Assembly: GCA_033855775.1 (NCBI GenBank)
Contig: JAWVFT010000122.1
Coordinates: forward strand, 103,060 to 167,059
DNA length: 64,000 bases
Direction of reading: 5' to 3'
Source of the DNA: DASVTR01 sp033855775
GTDB lineage: Bacteria > Acidobacteriota > Blastocatellia > Pyrinomonadales > Pyrinomonadaceae
Program-made: the position numbers and the translations under genes
The notes under the pieces: generated by a model
What the model was told of the DNA's origin: nothing
Seen by the model: only the letters and a program-made list of their open reading frames with translations
The model's database searches: none
Shown: positions 34,867 through 42,402 of the stretch, in pieces
How the letters are laid out: every line of letters starts with the position of its first letter
How positions within the stretch are numbered: position 1 is the stretch's first letter

Positions 34867-35375
34867 AACGCAAGAGGCGGCGCGCTTCCACGCATTCGCT
34901 CAAGGCTCGCGGCGGCCTCCTGCGCCCGCGCGCCGTCTCGCGCACGATGATGTGCGCGCTGCTCTTCATCGCGGCCTTTGGCCTCGCCTGCAAGCCGACG
35001 ACCTTTCGCGCGCAGAGCGGGATGCCGCCCGAAGCGCAAACGCTCGTTGAAGCTTTCACGAAAGACGTGGCGGAAGAGCGTTACGAAAAGATTTACAACG
35101 ACGCGGCTGAAGAGTGGCGACAAACGGCGACGATTGAACAGACGAGCGCGAGTTTCACAACGCTGAAGGGAAAGCTCGGCGCATTCAACAGTCGCACGGT
35201 GCAGACCATCCGCGATCAGGAGAACAGCGGCGGCCAGCTTCCCGGCCACTCGCTCATCGTCATCTACCAAAGCGCCTTTGAACGTGCCGAAGCAATGGAA
35301 ACCTTCACGCTCGTTGAACGCGACGGGCGTTGGCTGCTGGCCCGCTACTTTGTCAGCTCAAACGCTCTTAAATGA
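34863..35375 (+). CDS. Exported DUF4019/DUF3887-like protein
   Basis: A 170-residue protein with a long basic N-terminus, a hydrophobic segment (about 29-43) and a Cys at 44 that could be a weak lipobox (GLAC). The rest resembles DUF4019/DUF3887 proteins: FTKDVAEERYEKIYNDAAEEWRQ, then an R-x-x-L-G-like turn and a final beta sheet FTLVERDGRWLLARYF, an NTF2-like fold. The function is unknown. Its ATG overlaps the stop of the upstream MBL gene by four bases. Confidence 0.7.
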   Translation: MKRKRRRASTHSLKARGGLLRPRAVSRTMMCALLFIAAFGLACKPTTFRAQSGMPPEAQTLVEAFTKDVAEERYEKIYNDAAEEWRQTATIEQTSASFTTLKGKLGAFNSRTVQTIRDQENSGGQLPGHSLIVIYQSAFERAEAMETFTLVERDGRWLLARYFVSSNALK

Positions 35376-35456
35376 AGCCCAAAGTCCAAGGTCGAAAGTC
35401 TAAAGTCAAAGACTTAAACTTTCGAACTTTGGACTTTGGACTTTGGACCTTGGACT
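35371..35456. repeat. AAAGTCC/GGACTTT inverted heptad repeat before purB
   Basis: AAAGTCCAAGGTCGAAAGTC-type units at the left face GGACTTTGGACTTTGGACC-type units at the right, with a short AT-rich loop between. The right arm runs to the purB start codon at 35457, so purB has no ordinary ribosome site. Confidence 0.85.
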
Positions 35457-36755
35457 ATGATACCGCGCTACACATTGCCCGAAATGGGCGCGCTCTGGTC
35501 GGAGCAGAACAAGTTCCAGAAGTGGCTGGAAGTGGAGTTGGCCGTCTGCGAGGTTCACGCGGAGATGGGGACGATTCCGCGCGAGGCCATCGAGCAGATT
35601 AAAGAGCGCGCGGCCTTCACCATCGAGCGCATCGGCGAGATAGAGAAGACGACCGACCACGACGTGATAGCCTTTACCACCAACCTCGCCGAGAACATCG
35701 GCGAGGCTTCGCGCTTCGTTCATTACGGCCTCACTTCCTCGGACGTAGTGGACACGGCCAACGCCTTGCTGCTGCGCGATGCGTGCGACTTGCTGCTCAA
35801 AAAAATCGTGGCGTTGATGGAAGTCTTGAAGCGTCGCGCCTTCGAGTTTAAGCAGACGCCGCAGGTCGGGCGCACCCACGGCATACATGCCGAGCCGACT
35901 TCATTCGGCTTGACCTTCGCGCTCTGGCACGACGAGATGAGGCGCAACCGCGAGCGCCTTGAACACGCGAGAGAGATGGTCGCGGTCGGCAAAATCAGCG
36001 GCGCGGTCGGAGCGTTCGCGCATCTGGACCCCGCGGTCGAAGAGAAAGTCTGCGCGCGTCTGGGACTCCGGCCCGCGCCCGTTTCGACGCAGGTGATTCA
36101 ACGCGACCGCTACGCCGAATACCTGTGCGTGCTGGCGATTATCGCTTCGTCGCTCGACAAGTTCGCGCTGCAAATTCGTCACTGGCAGCGCACCGAAGTC
36201 AGAGAAGCGCAGGAGCGTTTTCGCGCCGGTCAGAAGGGCTCATCCGCGATGCCGCACAAGCGCAATCCGATTTTGTCGGAACGCATCTGCGGCATGGCGC
36301 GCACGGTCAGAGCCAACAGCATCGTCGGCCTTGAGAACGTCGCGCTCTGGCACGAACGCGACATCTCGCATTCATCCGCCGAGCGCGTCGTGCTGCCCGA
36401 TTCGTCAATCGCGCTCGACTACATGTTGCAGAAAGCGGCCTCGCTCATTGACGGCCTCGTCGTCTACCCGGAGCGCATGCTCGAAAATTTGAACGCGACG
36501 CGCGGCCTCATCTTCAGCGGCCAACTGCTGCTCGCCTTAACGCAGGCGGGTGTCGCGCGCGAGACGGCCTACGAGTGGGCGCAGCGCAACGCCATGAAGG
36601 TCTGGGACGAAGGCGGCGATTTTCAAACGCTCGTCGCCGCAGACCCCGACATCAGCGCGCATCTCTCGCCCGAACAGATTGCCCGCGCCTTCTCGCTCGA
36701 CACTTACCTGCGCAACGTTGACGCAGTCTTCGCCCGAGTCTTTAAAGACAGTTAA
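35457..36755 (+). CDS. purB: Adenylosuccinate lyase
   Basis: PurB releases fumarate from SAICAR and from adenylosuccinate in purine synthesis. The 432-residue protein has the fumarase/aspartase superfamily signature GSSAMPHKRNP, plus GLTSSDVVDTA near residue 88 and RTHGIHAEPTSFG with the catalytic His. ATG at 35457 is chosen because MIPRYTLPEM is the family start. The start codon abuts a heptad repeat and has no purine-rich ribosome site. It opens a plus-strand run of pur genes (purB, purS, purQ, purL) that is broken up by other genes. Confidence 0.96.
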   Translation: MIPRYTLPEMGALWSEQNKFQKWLEVELAVCEVHAEMGTIPREAIEQIKERAAFTIERIGEIEKTTDHDVIAFTTNLAENIGEASRFVHYGLTSSDVVDTANALLLRDACDLLLKKIVALMEVLKRRAFEFKQTPQVGRTHGIHAEPTSFGLTFALWHDEMRRNRERLEHAREMVAVGKISGAVGAFAHLDPAVEEKVCARLGLRPAPVSTQVIQRDRYAEYLCVLAIIASSLDKFALQIRHWQRTEVREAQERFRAGQKGSSAMPHKRNPILSERICGMARTVRANSIVGLENVALWHERDISHSSAERVVLPDSSIALDYMLQKAASLIDGLVVYPERMLENLNATRGLIFSGQLLLALTQAGVARETAYEWAQRNAMKVWDEGGDFQTLVAADPDISAHLSPEQIARAFSLDTYLRNVDAVFARVFKDS

Positions 36756-36985
36756 GAGTGACGAGTGACAAGTGACGAGCAGGAAGAAGTAGTGATGAGT
36801 AATGAGCGATGCGTGATGCGTGTTGAGTGACAAGTGATGAGCGACCAGTGATAAGATAGGCGCGTTCACGAAGTTCTTGTTTTAAGCGTTCACGAAGCTC
36901 TTGTTTTTAACTCGTCCCTCAGGCAATGGTTTTAATTCGTCGCTCGTCTCAAGGTTTTGACTTGTCACTTATCACTTACACTGTT
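36755..36985. repeat. GTGACRA/GTGATGA heptad repeats between purB and purS
   Basis: Tandem GTGACGA/GTGACAA units, then GTGATGAGTAATGAGCGATG-like units, and the complementary TTGTCACTTATCACTT at the right end near the purS start. The middle also has GTTCACGAAGYTCTTGTTTT twice in tandem (about 36867-36906). Confidence 0.8.
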
Positions 36986-36991
36986 CTTACT

Positions 36992-37237
36992 ATGAAAGCC
37001 AAAGTTTACGTCACACTCAAAGCGGGCGTGCTCGACCCGCAGGGCAAAGCCATCCAGCATTCGGTCGCGCTGCTCGGTTTCAACGGCATCGCAGATGTCC
37101 GGCAGGGCAAGTATTTCGAGATTGTCCTCGACAGTTCGCTGGCTGAGGCGGAGGCGCGCGAGGAGGCCAACCGGATGGCCCGCGAAGTCCTGTCGAATCC
37201 GGTCATCGAAGATTATCGCGTGGAGATAGAAGCTTGA
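36992..37237 (+). CDS. purS: Phosphoribosylformylglycinamidine synthase subunit PurS
   Basis: An 81-residue PurS, which bridges PurL and PurQ in the three-subunit FGAM synthetase. Features are MKAKVYVTLKAGVLDPQG, VALLGFNGIADVRQGKYFE and the helix ending NPVIEDYRVEIE. ATG at 36992 is the only suitable start; no ribosome site is seen next to the repeat. The stop TGA at 37235 lies in the sequence GCTTGAAATTCGG, which is also a copy of the purQ start region (TTG AAA TTC GGC GTC). So purS once probably overlapped purQ directly. Confidence 0.93.
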   Translation: MKAKVYVTLKAGVLDPQGKAIQHSVALLGFNGIADVRQGKYFEIVLDSSLAEAEAREEANRMAREVLSNPVIEDYRVEIEA

Positions 37238-37248
37238 AATTCGGCGTC
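37221..37248 (+). repeat. 28-bp direct repeat, left copy (purS end/purQ start junction)
   Basis: Matches 40784-40811 at 26 of 28 positions. It holds the purS stop and, in the shifted frame, the first five codons of a purQ copy (L K F G V), after which the reading diverges from PurQ. With the right copy it bounds a 3.5-kb segment. Confidence 0.8.
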
Positions 37249-37507
37249 TTTTCTTCATTTACATTTACAGTTCACGCGCTCGACTGAGCAGAGACGTAAT
37301 ACAGGCACACTAGCGGCACACTAGGATTTTCTTGCCGCGCTATAGCAAAGCCGTCTGCTATTTATTAGCGGGCGGCTTTCAAGAATAAAGTTATTACCCA
37401 CAAAGGCAGAAGTAATCCAGTTGCTTGAGATTGCTGGTTATGCGGAAAGAGCCGTTAGGTGGCTTGTTCTGAAACGAACCGTCCATTTACGGTTGCTGAA
37501 TATTTGT
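37249..37507. other. AT-rich intergenic stretch after purS
   Basis: About 260 bases with no supported gene. The base composition falls here compared with the pur genes and stays low to about 40070. Confidence 0.4.
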
Positions 37508-38128
37508 CTATCGAAAGCCTAACTTCATGAGTCCGGCTTTGACCTGAGCGGCTGTCTCAAATTTTTTTGTTCCCTTTGTTTTGCCATCACGATAGACGCA
37601 ATCGCATCCGCCACTGACCTTTTCACTGACAGCTTCGAGAAGCTTCAGCCTAGCCGGGCTAGCGCCGGAATTTATATCGTCAAAGATATATGTGTGGTAA
37701 AGCTTGCCGCTCACGTCGTAGTGATGTGCCTCCCAAGAACAAATCACCGCCAGTTCTTGAGCTTTATCCTTGTCGGCTTTGACGAAAAAAACTGCTTCGA
37801 CGTTCGGCGTGCCGCCTTCTTCCTCAAAGTTGTAAATCAGTATTTTCTGATATGTATCGGGAGATTTTGGGACAAACACATATCCGTCAACTTGCCCGGA
37901 TACTGCGCCATTGTAAAACGCGAAAATTGTTTTCTGATTTCCCCATGCTTCGGTTTCAATAACCTTGTGAACCAATTCCGCGGCCGCGCGTCCGTTGCGT
38001 TTGGCAAAGTTTTCCGCCGTTTCGTTCTGAAGCCTTTTTACCTCTTGTCCATTTGAGTTTGATTGGGCAAAACCAATCGAAGCGAGCGCTAAAATAAGCG
38101 CGGTCAAAAATAAACAGTTGATTTTCAT
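37508..38128 (-). CDS. Secreted protein A of an AT-rich block
   Basis: A 206-residue protein with a signal peptide (MKINCLFLTALILALASIGFAQ) and a soluble body without recognised domain. It has IFAFYNGAVSGQVDGYVFVP and a Cys pair in GGCDCVY. The signal peptide closely resembles those of the two following secreted proteins, so the three probably arose by shuffling or are targeted alike. Codon choice is visibly less GC-rich than in neighbours. Unknown function. Confidence 0.7.
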   Translation of the reverse strand: MKINCLFLTALILALASIGFAQSNSNGQEVKRLQNETAENFAKRNGRAAAELVHKVIETEAWGNQKTIFAFYNGAVSGQVDGYVFVPKSPDTYQKILIYNFEEEGGTPNVEAVFFVKADKDKAQELAVICSWEAHHYDVSGKLYHTYIFDDINSGASPARLKLLEAVSEKVSGGCDCVYRDGKTKGTKKFETAAQVKAGLMKLGFR

Positions 38129-38203
38129 AAGATTTCTTCTTTGTTTTAGTCGTTAGCAAAAGCGGAGCGTTGCATTCCTTTTCATAATTCTCCTCGCCTG
38201 TTT

Positions 38204-38794
38204 TTATTTCGCGGTATTTTTCTGCTTTTTCGGCGTTCCGCTCAATACGAATTTGTCTCCACTCAATTGATAATCGAATGTCGTCGCATTTTCAGGATTC
38301 AGAAGTAAACCATCCGTCAATGCTTGGATTATCAGGTGTCCGTTTTGAATCTTTGGCGCATTGCCTGCGCAGCAAAAAACGCTGTCAGGGAAGGTTTTTT
38401 CGTAATCGTCATACACCGTTTGGCTATCAAGTTGCGCCAGCAATTTTTCCTTCCCGTTCTGGAATGTGAAAACGTGCAAGTCAAATCCTCTGAAAGAAGT
38501 GCCGGTCGAGCATCTGGTCAGCACAACTGCGTCTTCAATCCCGTCTCCGTTGACATCACCATAGACTACATCGCCCTTGTTGATGTAATAGGTATTGTCA
38601 CCAGACTTAAATTTGCCTTTGCTAAGCTTAACGGTTTTGGCATTGCTGAAGATGTCGGAACAAGCCGATGGTTGATAGCTGTAATTGAGAAAGTTAATTT
38701 TCCGAATACCGGAAGTCTGATTTTTTGATTGGGCAAATCCAATCAACGTTACCGCTAGCAAAATCGCGATCAAAAATAAACATTTGATTTTCAT
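38204..38794 (-). CDS. Secreted protein B with FG-GAP-like calcium motif
   Basis: A 196-residue protein with a signal peptide (MKIKCLFLIAILLAVTLIGFAQ) and the segment YGDVNGDGIEDAVVLTRC, the D-x-N-x-D-G-x-x-D pattern of FG-GAP/VCBS or dockerin-like calcium loops. Cys pairs occur in CSD and FCCAG. GAGGAAAA precedes the ATG at 38794. It is AT-rich like its neighbours. The role is unknown; a structural or calcium-binding extracellular protein is a guess. Confidence 0.7.
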   Translation of the reverse strand: MKIKCLFLIAILLAVTLIGFAQSKNQTSGIRKINFLNYSYQPSACSDIFSNAKTVKLSKGKFKSGDNTYYINKGDVVYGDVNGDGIEDAVVLTRCSTGTSFRGFDLHVFTFQNGKEKLLAQLDSQTVYDDYEKTFPDSVFCCAGNAPKIQNGHLIIQALTDGLLLNPENATTFDYQLSGDKFVLSGTPKKQKNTAK

Positions 38795-38863
38795 CGTTTT
38801 TCCTCTTCTGATTACTGACAATCCAAAACTAAACCGGCGATGTTTTTATTCGAATAGCTGAAT

Positions 38864-38900
38864 GCGCCTCGCGTCAAATAAATTATTTGACGCGAGGCGC
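38864..38900 (-). terminator. 18-bp perfect palindrome between two secreted-protein genes
   Basis: Arms 38864-38881 and 38883-38900 are perfectly complementary around one central A: GC-rich outside, AT-rich inside. It follows the stop of the gene at 38918 and could be its terminator; the near-zero loop also suits a cruciform or protein-binding palindrome. Confidence 0.65.
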
Positions 38901-38917
38901 GTATTTAGCCCTCTTAT

Positions 38918-39469
38918 TTAATCGTTTTCTTGACACTTTTGGCTGGTTATCTTTGGCTTTCTCTTTCCTTCAGTAGATATTTGGGTAAAGCACCTATCTG
39001 ATTTGTAAGTTTTGCCGTCAAATTTATAAATAGTCCAGTTGTATTCGGAAGCTGAACTAGAGCCTGACGAGCGAAGGTCACGGAATTTTTTAGTTGAAGT
39101 TTTCTCCAATTTAAGTTCCTGCCCTATGGTGCGAAGCAAGAGATTATATTCGCCGCCTGTTTTGCGATATATCCAGTGCGGGCAATTGCCGTGTGCGCCG
39201 CAAAATTGAGGTTCAATGACGGCGACGTATTCGGGCTGACCGTCCGAATTTAAATCCATCTTTTTTATGGTCAAAGATTGCATTAAGTTGCCTGCATCTG
39301 CTGGAGCATCTTTGAGATACTGGCTGACTTCGTCATCCTTTTTGATTAGTTGAAAAATCTCCTGCTTCTCTTGAGCAATCGGCTGCGTCGCCGTTTTTTT
39401 CTTTTGAGCGAAAGTTATCGAGCTGAACGTCAATAGACAGACGGCTAGAAGAACATTTTTTATTTTCAT
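38918..39469 (-). CDS. Secreted protein C of an AT-rich block
   Basis: A 183-residue protein with a signal peptide (MKIKNVLLAVCLLTFSSITFAQ). The body carries MDLNSDGQPEYVAVIEPQFC, a D-x-N-x-D-G calcium-loop-like motif as in protein B, and a Gly/His/Cys stretch CGAHGNCPHWIY. The function is unknown, but the shared motif and signal peptide link it to protein B. It lies on the minus strand opposite the flanking pur genes. Confidence 0.7.
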   Translation of the reverse strand: MKIKNVLLAVCLLTFSSITFAQKKKTATQPIAQEKQEIFQLIKKDDEVSQYLKDAPADAGNLMQSLTIKKMDLNSDGQPEYVAVIEPQFCGAHGNCPHWIYRKTGGEYNLLLRTIGQELKLEKTSTKKFRDLRSSGSSSASEYNWTIYKFDGKTYKSDRCFTQISTEGKRKPKITSQKCQEND

Positions 39470-40074
39470 TTTTTGTGGTGTTTTCCTTGTTAATTTGGCT
39501 TTAGAGATTTGAGACTCAAAGCAAATCCGATTCGGAGATTGTTGACTCTCAAGGCAGCTAAACGAGCCGATTTCCTAATCAAGTTCGCCGCCCACAGGAT
39601 TTCTGACGTGACCAAGGCCGTCTTTAACAGCTTCAAAATAAGCTTGATGCTAAACGACACTAACACACAATTATAAATTGCAGTCAATAACATCAGCTTT
39701 AAAAAAATCAAAATTTCATTAATTCGGCGAATTATTTTGAAGCCGTTTTAAGAAACAGATTTTGAGTTCGGAGTCCAAACTTTAGTTTGCTCCCGCCGCG
39801 CTTTGCGGACGGAAAAGCACGCTAAAACGTGAACTCTGAAACGGCACTTGAGGTTTGATTAGTGAACTGCTAACGGGCTTCTGGTTAGGATAGCCTCGCG
39901 GCTTGCTCTGCCTGAAGTGTTCATCTGTTGAGTGGCTTTCTCGCGGAGCAAAAATTACCTGAAATAAACCAACAATAAAAAAGAGACCCCGGCGCGGCGA
40001 AATTTTTCTCCGCAACTCTTGTCGAGCGCCGTTTGTTAGCGCTAATGTATGCGAGACACTAAGGAGTTAAAGAT
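39470..40074. other. AT-rich intergenic stretch of about 600 bases
   Basis: No gene can be supported, although both strands carry short open frames without family features. It contains the double-palindrome element at 39764-39836. It ends with the AAGGAG site of the NTF2-like gene. Confidence 0.5.
39764..39836. repeat. REPIN-like pair of small hairpins
   Basis: Outer GAGTTC (39764) and GAACTC (39831) are inverted. Inside are CAAAC-TTTA-GTTTG (39776-39789) and CACG-CTAAAA-CGTG (39818-39831). The plan, two short hairpins within an inverted frame of about 73 bases, is that of REP doublets mobilised by RAYT transposases. Only one copy is seen in this window. Confidence 0.4.
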
Positions 40075-40545
40075 ATGAAACTTGCGCTTCGTCTTTTTGT
40101 CGCCCTTTTCACCTTTCTCATCGGGCTTTCTTCCGTCGCAGTTCTCAGCCCGCTTAACTACTTCAACGCCGCCGCCGACGGCAAAGCCGAACAGGAAATA
40201 CGGCAAGTCGAAAGCCAGTACATCATGGCTCATCTCCAGCGCGACACGGCAACTCTGGACGGCTTGCTGGCCGACGAGTTCACCATCGGGCGCGCTCGCG
40301 GCAGAGGCATGAGCAAGGCCGAGCGATTGGCCTTGCTGGAAGATGAAGACTTTGCTTTCACGTCCATCCAGACCGACGACGTGCAGGTCAGTGTCAGCGG
40401 CGACCGCGCGTTGGTGTCGGGCGAAGCCACTGTCGAAGGCCACTACGGAGACAGGCAATTTGCCAGCCCCGTCTATAGCTTCATTCGCCAGTACGAGAAA
40501 CGGCAGGGACGCTGGCAAATCGTCTCCGTCACGGTGCGCCACTGA
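40075..40545 (+). CDS. Exported NTF2-like (SnoaL/DUF4440) protein
   Basis: A 156-residue protein with a signal peptide (MKLALRLFVALFTFLIGLSSVAVL) and an NTF2-like cone fold: QVESQYIMAHLQRDTATLDGLLADEF, then strands VQVSVSGDRALVSGEATVEG and GRWQIVSVTVRH. This matches DUF4440/SnoaL-like domains, which bind small ligands and are sometimes enzymes. AAGGAG lies before the ATG. It is GC-rich again, unlike the block to its left, yet still lies inside the 28-bp repeat pair. A strong terminator follows. Confidence 0.82.
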   Translation: MKLALRLFVALFTFLIGLSSVAVLSPLNYFNAAADGKAEQEIRQVESQYIMAHLQRDTATLDGLLADEFTIGRARGRGMSKAERLALLEDEDFAFTSIQTDDVQVSVSGDRALVSGEATVEGHYGDRQFASPVYSFIRQYEKRQGRWQIVSVTVRH

Positions 40546-40584
40546 CCGAAGAGCTTCCGGGGCTTAAGTCCGCCATAAAACTTG

Positions 40585-40618
40585 AGAGGCGCGGTAGCCA
40601 TTGGGCTGCCGCGCCTCT
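40585..40618 (+). terminator. Terminator after the NTF2-like gene
   Basis: Arms 40585-40598 and 40605-40618 pair over 14 bp (one G-U) with a 6-base loop and end in CTCTTTCG. It isolates purQ from the upstream gene. Confidence 0.75.
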
Positions 40619-40783
40619 TTCGACTTTCTCCTTGAGATGACCGTAAAGCCTCTTGGAGAGCCTGCCCTAAAGCGACTGGCTCGCGGATTTGCTTTACGAA
40701 CATTTCATGTTAGGTTTCTTCTTTCCCGCGCGCCGGATGGCATTTGAGGATGACGAGCGCGCCGTCTATTATTCACGGCTTGA

Positions 40784-40811
40784 TGGAGATGGAAGCTTGA
40801 AATTCGGAGTC
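40784..40811 (+). repeat. 28-bp direct repeat, right copy (purQ start)
   Basis: Matches 37221-37248 at 26 of 28 positions. It contains the purQ ribosome site (GGAG) and TTG start, and in the other frame the residues M-E-M-E-A-stop, close to the purS ending V-E-I-E-A-stop. Confidence 0.8.
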
Positions 40812-41495
40812 ATAGTTTTTCCCGGCTCAAACTGCGATCACGATGCGTATCACGTGATTTCCAAACACGTCGGCCAGCCGGTGGATTTCATCTGGCACCG
40901 CGACACGGACTTGAGCGAGCATGACGCGGTGATTATTCCCGGCGGCTTTTCCTACGGCGACTACCTGCGCGCGGGCGCGCTCGCTCGTTTCTCGCCGGTG
41001 ATGAAGTCGGTCAAAGAGTTTGCCGCCGCGGGCGGCCTCGTGCTCGGCATCTGCAACGGCTTTCAAATCTTGTGCGAAGCCGGGCTGCTCCCCGGCGCGC
41101 TGATTCGCAACCGCGATCTGCACTTCATCTGCGAGCACATCAACGTCCGCGTCGACACAACAGAGACGCCCTTCACCAACCAGTTGCAGAGCAGAAGCGT
41201 CCTGCGCATTCCCATCGCTCATGCCGAAGGCAACTACGTCTGCGACGACGCGACCTTCGATGAGTTGGAGCGCGAAGACCGCATCGTCTTTCGCTACTGC
41301 ACGGAAGCGGGCGAGGCGACGCAGGCCGCGAACCCGAATGGCTCGCGCGCGTCAATCGCTGGCATCTGCAACCGCCAGCGCAACGTGCTCGGATTGATGC
41401 CGCACCCGGAGCGAGCCTGCGAAGAACTGCTCGGCTCAACCGACGGGCGCGACATCTTTCGCTCGCTGGCCGCCACGCTCGCCGCCCGCGCCTGA
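40797..41495 (+). CDS. purQ: Phosphoribosylformylglycinamidine synthase, glutaminase subunit
   Basis: PurQ supplies ammonia from glutamine to PurL. The 232-residue protein has the class I amidotransferase core: FPGSNCDHDA, IIPGGFSYGDYLRAGA, nucleophile Cys in GICNGFQIL, and LMPHPERA with the catalytic His/Glu pair. The start is TTG at 40797, fixed by GGAG 8 bases upstream, by the family beginning KFGVIVFPGSN, and by the matching junction after purS; an ATG upstream would add unrelated residues. Confidence 0.95.
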   Translation: MKFGVIVFPGSNCDHDAYHVISKHVGQPVDFIWHRDTDLSEHDAVIIPGGFSYGDYLRAGALARFSPVMKSVKEFAAAGGLVLGICNGFQILCEAGLLPGALIRNRDLHFICEHINVRVDTTETPFTNQLQSRSVLRIPIAHAEGNYVCDDATFDELEREDRIVFRYCTEAGEATQAANPNGSRASIAGICNRQRNVLGLMPHPERACEELLGSTDGRDIFRSLAATLAARA

Positions 41496-41560
41496 AACTC
41501 CACGGAAATTTTCCGCCGCGTCATCGCGGCTGACCCAGGACATAAGGAACAAAGATAAAT

Positions 41561-41950
41561 ATGACGAACACACAGACACGCATTTCGCGTCGCGCCTTTC
41601 TGCTGGCGACTCTGCTCTTGCTGACGACGGCGGTCGTTCCGGCGCAAAGCGACCGCACGCGCCGCGTCCGCTTCGCTCGCGGTCGCACCACTGCCGTCAT
41701 CAAGGATGCCGTCGTGCGCGGCACAAGCGACCGCTACATTCTCGGCGCGCGCAAAGGACAGACCCTGACCGTCCACATCACTTCGCTTGAGGACAACGCC
41801 GTCTTCGACATCATAGCTCCCGGCGGAAAAACCATCGGCGAGGAATCAAACGATTGGACAAGCGAACTGCCGCGCTCCGGCGATTACATCATCTCCGTCG
41901 GCGGCACTCGCGGCAACGCCACCTACACGCTTGAAGTGACCATCAGATAA
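41561..41950 (+). CDS. Small secreted PPC-like domain protein
   Basis: A 129-residue protein with a twin-arginine-like N-terminus (SRRAFLLATLLLLTT) and one all-beta domain, DRYILGARKGQTLTVHI...GDYIISVGGTRGNATYTLEVTI, which matches the strand order of bacterial pre-peptidase C-terminal domains. AAGGAAC lies upstream of the ATG. A lone PPC-like module is uncommon, as these usually sit at the end of secreted proteases. It is probably exported; SRR followed by FLL might use the Tat path. Confidence 0.65.
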   Translation: MTNTQTRISRRAFLLATLLLLTTAVVPAQSDRTRRVRFARGRTTAVIKDAVVRGTSDRYILGARKGQTLTVHITSLEDNAVFDIIAPGGKTIGEESNDWTSELPRSGDYIISVGGTRGNATYTLEVTIR

Positions 41951-42068
41951 GAGCAGTGACGAGTGACGAGTGACGAGCAAGAGAAAGCAGTGATGAATTA
42001 GAACAGCATGTCGCTCATCGTTCATCGCTCATCACTAACTTGTCGCTTGCTGCTTGTCACTCGTCACT
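41951..42068. repeat. Inverted GTGACRA heptad repeat before the PilZ gene
   Basis: GTGACGAGTGACGAGTGACGAG at the left, CTTGCTGCTTGTCACTCGTCAC at the right, and GTGATGA/TCATCGC units between. The right arm ends next to a TATAAT. Confidence 0.8.
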
Positions 42069-42074
42069 TATAAT
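42069..42074 (+). promoter_or_regulatory. Probable -10 box next to a heptad repeat
   Basis: TATAAT lies 26 bases upstream of the PilZ gene ATG at 42100, with a GAGGAAGAGAG ribosome site between. The -35 is weak (TTGCTG at 42047, 16-base spacing) and falls within the repeat arm. Confidence 0.5.
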
Positions 42075-42099
42075 GGGCGCGTGAATTGAGGAAGAGAGC

Positions 42100-42402
42100 A
42101 TGGACGAGGAGCGGCGGGAAGAAGAGCGAGTGACGGTATCGCTTGAGGTCTTTTGGGAGGGCGGGTCGGGCTTGCATCCGGCGCGCATCAGCGACATCAG
42201 CCTCGGCGGTTGCTATCTGGACACCATCGGCAGCGCCGAACCCGGCGAAGTCATCGGCCTCACCATCAAGCTGCCCGACGGCGAACGGTTGACGCTGCGC
42301 GGCGAAGTCGCCTTTCGCATCAAGAATCTGGGCTTCAGCGTCTGCTTCACCTTTTTGACTGACGAAGAACAGCGGTTGCTCACGCAGTTGATTAACCGTT
42401 GA
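42100..42402 (+). CDS. Single-domain PilZ protein
   Basis: A 100-residue PilZ domain, the c-di-GMP receptor fold. Both binding motifs are intact: R-x-x-x-R at Arg6-Arg10 and D-x-S-x-x-G at Asp32-Ser34-Gly37 (SDISLGG). A free-standing PilZ domain usually acts by binding a partner in motility, envelope or polysaccharide control. The ATG has a GAGGAAGAG site. The next gene starts on the stop codon of this one (TTGA overlap), which suggests the pair works together. Confidence 0.88.
   Translation: MDEERREEERVTVSLEVFWEGGSGLHPARISDISLGGCYLDTIGSAEPGEVIGLTIKLPDGERLTLRGEVAFRIKNLGFSVCFTFLTDEEQRLLTQLINR

Noticed and set aside
39490..39711. Small hydrophobic minus-strand ORF
   Set aside because: AT-rich, without ribosome site or family features; it looks like chance coding in an AT-rich gap.
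37249..40783. Insertion sequence or integrated element carrying its own transposase
   Set aside because: No transposase, integrase or terminal inverted repeats were found; only the 28-bp direct repeat supports insertion.
40689..40796. ATG start for PurQ 36 residues upstream
   Set aside because: The extra residues match no PurQ, while the TTG at 40797 has a ribosome site and fits the family start.
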